A stretch of DNA of 64,000 bases. Origin: Bradyrhizobium sp. ISRA430. Its GTDB lineage: Bacteria; Pseudomonadota; Alphaproteobacteria; Rhizobiales; Xanthobacteraceae. The stretch covers positions 2,666,001 through 2,730,000 of the forward strand of contig NZ_CP094516.1 in NCBI RefSeq assembly GCF_029909975.1, in the 5' to 3' direction. Of the stretch, positions 42,820-50,101 are shown one piece after another (the first letter of the stretch is position 1; each line of letters starts with the position of its first letter). Under the pieces are notes generated by a model, which did not search any database, was not told the origin of the DNA, and worked only from the letters and a program-made list of their open reading frames with translations. A program made the position numbers and the translations under genes.

Positions 42820-43944
42820 GGCCTGTTGCGCTACTGGCTTTTGAGGCCGAGACAGGTCAGGGGAGAAGCTGGTTGCCGGGGTAGCGGGCCGACGAAGGGG
42901 TCGGCTGGTGCCCTCGGCGGGCGGCTCAGGCTGTGATCGCAGCCCATTTCCTCATGTTGAACGCGATGGAGGCGAGCAGGACTTGCCCGCTTGCTTTGGC
43001 AAGACCGACATAACGGATGCAGGTCAGTCGCATGCGGCGTTTGAGGGTGGCGAAGGTGGTCTCCACCGTTGCCCGTCGTCGGGCGATGAGAAGGTTGTAG
43101 CGTTTGAGCCTCGGCGGCAGCTCCGGGTGATGCCTGTTGGGACGACGTGCGATGCGGGGCTTTTTGCCTTCAGCTTTCAGCCGGGCCCGCCTGGCATGGG
43201 TGTCATAGGCGGCATCGGCCCACACCACGGCTTCGTCGCCGCGGATCAGATCGTCCGCAGGCGTCGTGTCGTTGATATTGGCGGGCGTGGTCAGCACCGA
43301 CCGGATCAGGCCGGAGCCCTCATCGACACCCATGTGAGCCTTGTAACCGAAGGTCGAGCCGCTTTTGCCTTGCCGCTTGGCAAACCGGGCATCGGGATCC
43401 TTCGACGGCTGTTCTTGCGTCGGAGGCGCTGACACCGCCTGGATCAATGTCGCATCCAGCATCGTGCCGCGCTTCAGGATGACACCAGCATTCTCAAGCT
43501 GACGATCGAGCTCACCAAACAGCTTGTCCAGCAGCCCTTGCTCAACAAGCTGGTTCCGGAAGCGGTTCAGGACCGTGTGATCAGGCGTCGCATCTTCGAG
43601 ACTGAGACCCACGAAGCGCTTGAACGACAAGCGGTCCCCCAGCGCCTCCTCGAGCTCGCGCTCCGAAAGACCATAGAGCGACTGCAACAGCAGCGCGCGA
43701 AACAGCACCAGCACCGGATAGCCCGGGCGGCCAGGGCTTCCTTCATCCCGCAAATGCGCCATCAGCTTCTCGAACCGGTACCATTTGACCAAGCTCGACA
43801 ACCGATCCAGCGCCGCATTGGCACCGGCTCCCTTCGGCAGCCACGCCTCAATAAAACTCGGCTGCCCCGTCTGCTTCACCGCCATCGTCAGTCCTCCAGG
43901 GCTCTGCCCTACAGAATCACAGTCGTGGGATTACGCAACAGGCC
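42820..43944 (-). mobile_element. IS5-family-like insertion sequence, apparently complete
   Basis: About 1125 bp bounded by 11-bp perfect terminal inverted repeats GGCCTGTTGCG (42820-42830) and CGCAACAGGCC (43934-43944), with one intact transposase inside. The flanks show CCTTGTG at 42813-42819 and again at 43945-43951, consistent with a 7-bp target duplication; because of shared G/C bases the exact boundary could shift by one base and the duplication shorten to 5 bp. Removing the IS and one copy restores the dyad repeat core CTCCCCTTGTGGGAGAAGG seen elsewhere in the window. Confidence 0.88.
42926..43885 (-). CDS. IS5-family transposase (DDE type)
   Basis: A 319-residue transposase with an N-terminal DUF772-like domain (PVLVLFRALLLQSLYGLSER, DHTVLNRFRNQL) and a catalytic DDE core: first Asp in MLDATLIQAV, second in VWADAAYD and the Glu in RRATVETTFATLKRR. 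The frame is intact, so the element may still be active. The N-terminus MAVKQTGQPSFIEAWLP is typical of the group. Confidence 0.92.
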   Translation of the reverse strand: MAVKQTGQPSFIEAWLPKGAGANAALDRLSSLVKWYRFEKLMAHLRDEGSPGRPGYPVLVLFRALLLQSLYGLSERELEEALGDRLSFKRFVGLSLEDATPDHTVLNRFRNQLVEQGLLDKLFGELDRQLENAGVILKRGTMLDATLIQAVSAPPTQEQPSKDPDARFAKRQGKSGSTFGYKAHMGVDEGSGLIRSVLTTPANINDTTPADDLIRGDEAVVWADAAYDTHARRARLKAEGKKPRIARRPNRHHPELPPRLKRYNLLIARRRATVETTFATLKRRMRLTCIRYVGLAKASGQVLLASIAFNMRKWAAITA

Positions 43945-44091
43945 CCTTGTGGGAGAAGGTGGCGCGCGCAGCGCGCCGGATGAGGGGTCTCTATCCGCGA
44001 AATCTACTGCGCGAGGGGCGTTCGCGGAGAGAGACCCCTCACCCGCCTTCGCGTTCCGCGAAGCCACCCTCTCCCACAAGGGGAGAGGGTG
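43945..44091. repeat. Composite dyad repeat element, copy 3 (interrupted by the IS)
   Basis: The right-hand part of a two-unit repeat whose left end lies at 42804-42819 on the other side of the insertion sequence. It shows GGGAGAAGGTGGCGCGCG, GATGAGGGGTCTCT, then the inverted second unit GAGACCCCTCACCC and CCCTCTCCCACAAGGGGAGA. Together the two parts match copies 1 and 2. Confidence 0.85.
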
Positions 44092-44113
44092 CACCCGTAT
44101 ACGCGGCTCGCGC

Positions 44114-46162
44114 CTACATCATCCCGAGGACCCGCGGCAGCCACAGTGTCAACTCGGGCCAGTAGGTCACGACGATGAGGAAGCCGAGCATGGTGATGAG
44201 CCATGGCATCACGGCCCCCGCCAGGTCGGTGATACGCATTCGCGCGATCATCGACGCAACGTAGAGATTCAACCCGACAGGGGGGTGGCAGAGCCCGACC
44301 TCCATGTTGACGTCGATGACGATGCCGAAATGCACGAGGTCGATGCCGAGCTTCTTGGCCGCGGGCGCGAGGATCGGCGCCATGATCAGGATGATCGAGT
44401 TGGGCTCCATGAAGTTGCCGGCGAGCAGCAGCAGCACGTTGACCAGAGCCAGGAAGCCGACCCAGCCGAGATTCTGCGCCGTGATCCAGTCGGCGAGCGT
44501 CGCCGGCAGGTTCTCGTTGGAGAGCACGAAGGAGAACAGCACCGCGTTGGTGACGATGTAGAGCAACATCGCGCTGGTGTTGGCAGCGCGCAGCAACACG
44601 CGCGGCACGTCCTTCAGCCCGATCGCCTTGTAGACGAACACCGAGATGAAGAAGGAATAGACTGCCGCCATCGCAGCAGCCTCGGTCGCCGTGAACAGGC
44701 CGCTATAGATACCGCCGATGATGATGACGACCAGCATCAATCCCCAGATGCTCTCGCGGAAGGTGCGCACCGTCTCGCTCCAGCTTGCCTTGGGCAGGCG
44801 CGGATAGTCACGATTGCGCGCCAGCCACCAGGTCACGATGCACAGCATCGTGGTCAGCAGCATGCCGGGCAGAAGGCCCGCGACGAACAACGCGCCGATC
44901 GACGTGTTGGTGGAGACCGCGTACACGATCTTCGGGATCGAGGGCAGCATCAGGATGCCGAGCGAGCCGGCAACCGTGATGATGCCGGCGCCGAAGCGCA
45001 TCGGGTAGCCGTGCCTGACCATTTCCGGCAGCACAATCGCGCCGATCGCGGCGACGGTCGCGACGCTCGAGCCGCACACCAGCGCGAACATCGCGCAGGC
45101 GACGATGCCGGCGAGTCCGAGGCCGCCATGCCAGTGGCCGATCAGCGAGGTCGCGAAGTTGATCATGCGCCGCGCGACGCCGCCATGGGTCAGGAAATTG
45201 CCCGCCAGGATGAAGAACGGAATCGCCATGATCTCAAAGCTCTCGATGCCCGTGAAGAGCTTCATCGAGACCGCCTCGATCGGCACCGTCGTCAGCGTGA
45301 ACAGGAACGTCATCACGGTGAGGCCGAGCGCGATCGAGACCGGGATGCCGGTCAGCATCAGGGCGATCAGCAGTGCAAAGACGGTGGCGGCGCGCATCCA
45401 GTGCGGCAGCACGAGCACGCCGGACTTTTCGGCGAGGCACAGCATGAAGATCAGGATCGGTGCGAGAATCAGGATCACGCCGAGCGGCGAGATCTTTCGC
45501 GAAGCAGCCTTGGTCGCGGCGCCTGCGGGCTGCGGATGCAGCGCGGGCGAGACGCCGGTCTCCACGCCCTCGACATGGGTCTCGTCATGATGCGGCAGCT
45601 CGCCGGTCCGGTAATAGGACCATGCGACCTGAAGGAAGCGGAAGCACATCAGACCGGAGCCGAGCGGGATCGCGAGGTAGACGATCCACATCGGCGCTTC
45701 GAGATCGTTCGACTGCTGTCCGGTGTGGAACATCTCGCCGACGAAGGAGGCACCGAAGGCCGCGATCATGCCGGTGAAGATCGCGCCGCAGAGCAGCGCG
45801 AACAGGATCACCTGCTTGCGGGAATATTCGGGGAGACGGTTGACGAGAAGGTCGACGCCGACATGGATGCCGGTGCGTACGCCATAGGCTGCGCCGAACT
45901 TCGCCATCCAGATGAACATGTAGATGCAGAGTTCCTGCGCCCAGGACAGGTCGAGCTCGGACAGGAAGGTGAACACGGCTTTCGACAGCGCCGCGAGCCA
46001 GGTCAGCCCGTGCGCAGTCGCCCATCTCGAAAGCGCGATCGATTCGCCGGCGCCGTAGCGGTGCACGACGGCAACGAAGATCAGGCCCGTTGCAGCCGCA
46101 ATGAGCGTCGCGATCAACCACTCCTCGAGGTGATCGAGCGCACGATTTAGCACGCGAAGCAA
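44114..46162 (-). CDS. TRAP transporter, fused small and large permease (DctQM)
   Basis: A 682-residue membrane protein combining both TRAP permease subunits. Residues 1-200 are the DctQ-like part with four helices (WLIATLIAAATGLIFVAVVH, WIVYLAIPLGSGLMCFRFLQ); a Pro/Ala-rich linker near 205-225 leads to the DctM-like part with about twelve helices (GIPVSIALGLTVMTFLF, IPFFILAGNFLTHGGVARR, FGIVIDVNMEVGLCHPPVGL). With the periplasmic binding protein upstream it forms a sodium- or proton-driven uptake system for an organic acid. Substrate not identifiable. Confidence 0.9.
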   Translation of the reverse strand: MLRVLNRALDHLEEWLIATLIAAATGLIFVAVVHRYGAGESIALSRWATAHGLTWLAALSKAVFTFLSELDLSWAQELCIYMFIWMAKFGAAYGVRTGIHVGVDLLVNRLPEYSRKQVILFALLCGAIFTGMIAAFGASFVGEMFHTGQQSNDLEAPMWIVYLAIPLGSGLMCFRFLQVAWSYYRTGELPHHDETHVEGVETGVSPALHPQPAGAATKAASRKISPLGVILILAPILIFMLCLAEKSGVLVLPHWMRAATVFALLIALMLTGIPVSIALGLTVMTFLFTLTTVPIEAVSMKLFTGIESFEIMAIPFFILAGNFLTHGGVARRMINFATSLIGHWHGGLGLAGIVACAMFALVCGSSVATVAAIGAIVLPEMVRHGYPMRFGAGIITVAGSLGILMLPSIPKIVYAVSTNTSIGALFVAGLLPGMLLTTMLCIVTWWLARNRDYPRLPKASWSETVRTFRESIWGLMLVVIIIGGIYSGLFTATEAAAMAAVYSFFISVFVYKAIGLKDVPRVLLRAANTSAMLLYIVTNAVLFSFVLSNENLPATLADWITAQNLGWVGFLALVNVLLLLAGNFMEPNSIILIMAPILAPAAKKLGIDLVHFGIVIDVNMEVGLCHPPVGLNLYVASMIARMRITDLAGAVMPWLITMLGFLIVVTYWPELTLWLPRVLGMM

Positions 46163-46184
46163 ATCAAGTCCCCCTTATTAGAGC

Positions 46185-46220
46185 GAAACGGCCGGGAGTG
46201 CGTTCACTCCCGACCGTTTC
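46185..46220 (-). other. Long stem-loop between dctP-like and dctQM-like genes
   Basis: A 16-bp stem with a single mismatch (GAAACGGCCGGGAGTG against CACTCCCGACCGTTTC) and a CGTT loop lies between the binding protein stop (46244) and the permease start (46162). In the direction of transcription no T-run follows, so it is better read as an mRNA-stabilising or partial-attenuation hairpin that favours binding protein over permease, as is usual in TRAP and ABC operons. Confidence 0.65.
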
Positions 46221-46243
46221 TTGTTGTTCTACGCCAGGCAGCG

Positions 46244-47245
46244 TCAGTTCATCTTGACGTCGAGTTCCTTGGCAACGAGATCGAGCACCTCCTGCCCGAC
46301 CCGGCCCTTGGCCCATTTATAGGTCGGCTGCATTGCTTCCTGCCATGCCTTGCGGTCGGCGTCAGTCAGATAATGCAGTGTGGTCTTGCCCGACTTCTTG
46401 ATCTCGGCCAGCGCGTCCTCGTTCTCCTTGCGCGCGATCGAGTTGGTGTAGTCGGTCGCGTCCGCCATCGCCTTCTCGAGCTGAGTGCGGATGTCGGGCG
46501 GCAGACCGGACCAGAATTTCGAGTTGACGATCACGGCGTATTGCAGGTGAGCGTGATAGGACACGGTGATGTCCTTCTGCACCTCGAAGAACTTTTGCGT
46601 CAGATAATTGGACGCGGTGTTCTCACAGCCGTCAACCACGCCGGTCTGCAGCGCCTGGTAGACTTCGGAGAACGCCATGATCTGCGGGATCGACCCCATC
46701 AGGCGGAAATACTGGTCGGCAATCTTCGAGCCGGAGATGCGGAACTTCTGCCCCTGGAAGTCCGAGGGCTTCATCAGCGGACGATTCGAGGAGACCATAT
46801 GGAAGCCGTTGTCCCAGTAAGCGAGGCCCGTGATTCCCTTCGCTTCGAGCTTCTGGAACAGCCACTTGCCGACGGTGCCCTTCATCGCGCTGGCATAGGT
46901 CTCTTCGTCCTTGAACAGCCAGGGCAGGTCGAGCGCCTCGAACTCCTTGACGCCGAGCGGCGCGAATTTCGCGGTCGAGGGCGCGAGCATCTGCACCGAG
47001 CCGAGCTGGAGCGCCTCGATCTCCTCCTTGTCCTTGTAAAGCGAGGAGTTCGGATAGACTTCGATCTTGACCTTGCCGTCGGTGTACTTCTCGGCGAGCT
47101 CCTTGAATTTCAGCGCACCCTTCCCCTTCGGGGTGTCATTGGCGACGACGTGGCTGAACTTGATGACGATGGGGCTCTGGGCCATGACGGCAGCAGGAGC
47201 CAAGGCGAGCGCGGCCGCCGCGGCCGCGAGAAGCAGTTTGCGCAT
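46244..47245 (-). CDS. TRAP transporter solute-binding protein (DctP family)
   Basis: A 333-residue periplasmic binding protein. The signal peptide is residues 1-22 (MRKLLLAAAAAALALAPAAV). The mature fold shows IVIKFSHVVANDTPKGKGAL, LQLGSVQMLAPSTAKF, the substrate-arginine region GQKFRISGSKIADQYFRLMG and FSEVYQALQTGVVDGCENTA, all typical of DctP proteins that bind carboxylates via an Arg. The ATG at 47245 follows GGGAGGA; a frame extension to 47323 is not a signal peptide. First gene of the TRAP operon. Confidence 0.92.
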   Translation of the reverse strand: MRKLLLAAAAAALALAPAAVMAQSPIVIKFSHVVANDTPKGKGALKFKELAEKYTDGKVKIEVYPNSSLYKDKEEIEALQLGSVQMLAPSTAKFAPLGVKEFEALDLPWLFKDEETYASAMKGTVGKWLFQKLEAKGITGLAYWDNGFHMVSSNRPLMKPSDFQGQKFRISGSKIADQYFRLMGSIPQIMAFSEVYQALQTGVVDGCENTASNYLTQKFFEVQKDITVSYHAHLQYAVIVNSKFWSGLPPDIRTQLEKAMADATDYTNSIARKENEDALAEIKKSGKTTLHYLTDADRKAWQEAMQPTYKWAKGRVGQEVLDLVAKELDVKMN

Positions 47246-47439
47246 ATTTCCTCCCAACAACCTCAAACCGGTTCTTTTTTTGTTTTCCGGTTCAGTAGTG
47301 GCAGCAATCGGCCACCCGAACAACTAGACCTAAGCCCAATTTGCCGCAGCCAAGCTATCTTGACGGACGTTGTATACGCAACTTAGCGCCCGCTCCAGCC
47401 CCGCTGGGCGAGCGCTTATGTCGCATCGCGGCAGTGCAA

Positions 47440-48210
47440 TTAACTCTTGCGCTGGGCCACCATGAAGAGACGCCGGAAAGGAAACAGCGTCTGTCCCGCC
47501 GCATTCTTCGGATAGGCCTTTGCCACCCGCTCGCCATAAGCCGCCTCGAAGGCGGCTTTCTCGTCGCCCTGCAACACGTCGAGATAGCGCGTCAGCCAGG
47601 TCCCCTTGGTCCATTCCTTCACCGGGTTGTCGCCTTCGAGCACCTGGAGATATTCGGTCTCCCAGATGTCGATATTGGCCGACATCGGAGCAAGAAGATC
47701 GTGGTAGAAGGCTGGCCCCTCGACCGGCGGCGGGGTCACGAGATGCTCGACCTTGGTCCGCCAGGGTCCGTTCAGGGCGGTCTCCCCGATCAGCACATGC
47801 GAGGGCGCGGTAAAATTGCGCGGCATCTGCACCGCAAGCATACCGCCCGGCGTGACCTTCTCCATCACTGACGGAAAGAGTGCCGCATGATTGGGCAGCC
47901 AGTGCAGTGCGGCATTGGAATAGATCAGGTCATACTGCTTGGCCGGGTGCCAATGTCCGAGATCCTCATGTGACCAAACCACGTCCGGGGCCGCCTTCCG
48001 CCCCGCGGCGACCATCTCGGCCGAGCCCTCGACGCCGGTGACGGTCGCGCTTGGCCAGCGCTCCTTGATCAGCTTGGTGACATTGCCGGCGCCGGCGCCG
48101 AGATCGGCGATCTCGCGTACCGCGAAATCCGGTATTCGCATCAACAGGTCGATCGCGGGCCGCAAGCGGTGACCGGAGAACTTCAGATATTGCTGCGGGT
48201 CCCAGACCAT
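47440..48210 (-). CDS. tam: Trans-aconitate 2-methyltransferase
   Basis: A 256-residue SAM-dependent methyltransferase. The class I motif is IADLGAGAGNVTKLI near residues 34-48, and the start VWDPQQYLKFSGHRLRPAID and the internal YSNAALHWLPNHAALFPSVM are characteristic of Tam, which methylates trans-aconitate to relieve aconitase inhibition. Length matches E. coli Tam (252). No aconitase gene is adjacent. The gap to the SDR gene on the other strand is about 145 bp. Confidence 0.9.
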   Translation of the reverse strand: MVWDPQQYLKFSGHRLRPAIDLLMRIPDFAVREIADLGAGAGNVTKLIKERWPSATVTGVEGSAEMVAAGRKAAPDVVWSHEDLGHWHPAKQYDLIYSNAALHWLPNHAALFPSVMEKVTPGGMLAVQMPRNFTAPSHVLIGETALNGPWRTKVEHLVTPPPVEGPAFYHDLLAPMSANIDIWETEYLQVLEGDNPVKEWTKGTWLTRYLDVLQGDEKAAFEAAYGERVAKAYPKNAAGQTLFPFRRLFMVAQRKS

Positions 48211-48354
48211 CGCTCAGAGCCTTTTCTTTTTCGTGTTTCCTTCACTGTCGCTCTTCGTTACCACTGCTCGTCCCGATCCGGCAAATCGCGCCGGTGAGGG
48301 ACAGGGCTGGAAACGAACAGCAACAAGCAAGAAGCAACCAAGAGAGCGTTGACC

Positions 48355-49098
48355 ATGGATCTCGGGCTCAAGTCGAAAACCGCCGTCGTGACCGGCGCAA
48401 GCATCGGCATCGGACGCGCCATCGCCAAGGGATTGGCTGCGGAAGGCGTGCGCATCGTGGCGGTTGCGCGCCGGACAGACCTGCTTGGCCAGCTCGTGCA
48501 GGAAGTCGGCGGCGGACTCATCACTCCGTTCGAGCAGGACGTGATGGCAAAGGACGCGGCGGAGAACATCGCGGCCTTTGCGGTGAAAGCGCTCGGCCAT
48601 GTCGACATCCTCGTCAACAATGCCGGCGGCAGCCGCCCGCTGCCGGTCGACGCGCCCGACAGCAAATGGGACGAGGCGCTCGCGCTGAACTTCACCAGCT
48701 ATCGGCGCATCGCCCATGCGCTGCTGCCGCAGATGGTGGAGCGCAAATGGGGCCGCATCATCAACATCACCGGCAAGTCCGAGCCGGAAGGGCTGAACGC
48801 CGCGTTCGCGGCCAAGGCCGCGGTGCACGCCTGGGCCAAGGGCCTGTCGCGCGAGATCGGCAAGGACGGCATCACCATCAACTGCATCCCGCCCGGCCGC
48901 ATCATGAGCGAGCAGATCCGCCGCAACTATGCGCCGGACTATCGCGAGCGCTTTGCCGAAGAGGAGATCCCGGTCGGCTATTGGGGCGAGCCGGAAGACC
49001 TCGCGGCGCTCGCGGTGTTCCTGGCCTCGCCGGTGGCTCGGTACATCACGGGCACCGTGATCCCGGTGGATGGCGGCCTGCGGCGCTATCAGTTCTAG
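48355..49098 (+). CDS. SDR-family protein lacking the catalytic tyrosine
   Basis: A 247-residue short-chain dehydrogenase/reductase fold. The cofactor motifs are intact: TGASIGIG near residue 13 and NNAGG near residue 88. At the active site the YxxxK motif reads A-F-A-A-K (Ala150 to Lys154), so the Tyr is missing and Lys is kept; the usual catalytic Ser region is NITGKSEP. The end VPVDGGLRRYQF is family-typical. It may bind NAD(P) without normal oxidoreductase activity, or use another residue. The ATG at 48355 has AGAGAG upstream; a TTG two codons earlier is possible. Confidence 0.84.
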   Translation: MDLGLKSKTAVVTGASIGIGRAIAKGLAAEGVRIVAVARRTDLLGQLVQEVGGGLITPFEQDVMAKDAAENIAAFAVKALGHVDILVNNAGGSRPLPVDAPDSKWDEALALNFTSYRRIAHALLPQMVERKWGRIINITGKSEPEGLNAAFAAKAAVHAWAKGLSREIGKDGITINCIPPGRIMSEQIRRNYAPDYRERFAEEEIPVGYWGEPEDLAALAVFLASPVARYITGTVIPVDGGLRRYQF

Positions 49099-49444
49099 GG
49101 CGTGGACTCTGATCGATGACGCGCGTCGATCGGCTCTGCAGCCGATCGCGCAGCGTCCGGCAATGAGCGCACCGCCGTTCCAGTTGAAAGTCACGAGTAC
49201 GCTAAACCGCCTCAGTGCTGGGGAGGGAACGCGCCGCCATGCGATCTACGAACGGAACAGCCGGCGTATGGATCTCTCCCGCCAACCCGATCAGTCATGA
49301 GGCGGGCGCCATCACGGTGCGCGGGTTCATCGAGATGAACGCCCATTTATTTTCGTGACTCCTGTTGCCAGCGGGCGCGCTTGCAACCTTTGCCTGTCGT
49401 TAATGTTGGCACGACGTCGACCCACTAACGAAGGAGAGACGCAC
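49099..49444. other. Intergenic region, no gene recognised
   Basis: About 345 bp between the SDR gene and the Gly/Tyr-rich protein gene. Short open frames exist but have no ribosome site or recognisable sequence. Only the ribosome site AAGGAGAG directly before 49445 is clear. Confidence 0.5.
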
Positions 49445-49828
49445 ATGAATAGGGCCGCACTTGTTCTGACAACAATCGGCGCACTCGGCGCAAGCGCTGT
49501 GGCGGCGCCGACGCCGGCGGAAGCCCAATGGCGCGGTTTCGCTCCAGCGGTGGCCGGCGGATTGGTCGCAGGTGCCGTGATCGGCGGCCTCGCCTCGTCC
49601 GCTTACGCGTATGGTCCGGGCTACGGCTACTACGGCTATGATGACGGCTATTACGCACCGGCCTACTACGGCGGCTACGAGCCATATGCCTGGGGCGGCT
49701 ACACCAGGACCTACTACAGCACTGGCTACGCCCCCGCCTATTACGGCTATCGCCGCGTCGTGCGCCCGGCCTACGCTTATTATGGCGGACCGTTCCCCCG
49801 GCGGCACTTCTATTACAATCGTTGGTAA
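49445..49828 (+). CDS. Secreted Gly/Tyr-rich hypothetical protein
   Basis: A 127-residue exported protein with a signal peptide at residues 1-28 (LVLTTIGALGASAVAAPTPA) and a likely cleavage after AEA. A Gly/Ala hydrophobic stretch (PAVAGGLVAGAVIGGLASSA) is followed by a Tyr/Gly/Pro repeat-like tail (GYGYYGYDDGYYAP, YYGGYEPYAWGGY). This pattern is common among Bradyrhizobium envelope proteins of unknown role. AAGGAGAG precedes the ATG. Confidence 0.78.
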   Translation: MNRAALVLTTIGALGASAVAAPTPAEAQWRGFAPAVAGGLVAGAVIGGLASSAYAYGPGYGYYGYDDGYYAPAYYGGYEPYAWGGYTRTYYSTGYAPAYYGYRRVVRPAYAYYGGPFPRRHFYYNRW

Positions 49829-49960
49829 TGCGAAGCCGCAAGCCGGCGCGAGACGCTGAGCCCTCGGCGCGGATTTTGGGGTCGATCTCTTCTTCGACCC
49901 CGGAGAGTTCAACGTGCGCGGTAGCATCGAGACGGAACCGCGCAACTCCCTGCATGAACG

Positions 49961-49985
49961 GGAACGATGGCATCGGCACTCCGTT
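49961..49985 (+). promoter_or_regulatory. Candidate EcfG (general stress) promoter
   Basis: GGAAC at 49961-49965 and CGTT at 49982-49985 are separated by exactly 16 bp, matching the EcfG consensus GGAAC-N16/17-CGTT of alphaproteobacterial general stress promoters. The predicted start of transcription lies about 110 bp upstream of the 50102 gene. Confidence 0.6.
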
Positions 49986-50101
49986 CACCGGGGGATCGGC
50001 AAATTCGATCGGGAAACTCGGATGAGGACTCGTTTGTCTCGAGTTCTGTCGTTCGAAAGCACCCATCGAAAAATGCTGCGAAGCAAATGGAGGAGATTCA
50101 G

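Noticed and set aside
43538..46150. Long plus-strand open frame (870 codons)
   Set aside because: It is antisense to the transposase and the TRAP permease, and has the His/Arg/Asp-rich composition of a shadow frame.
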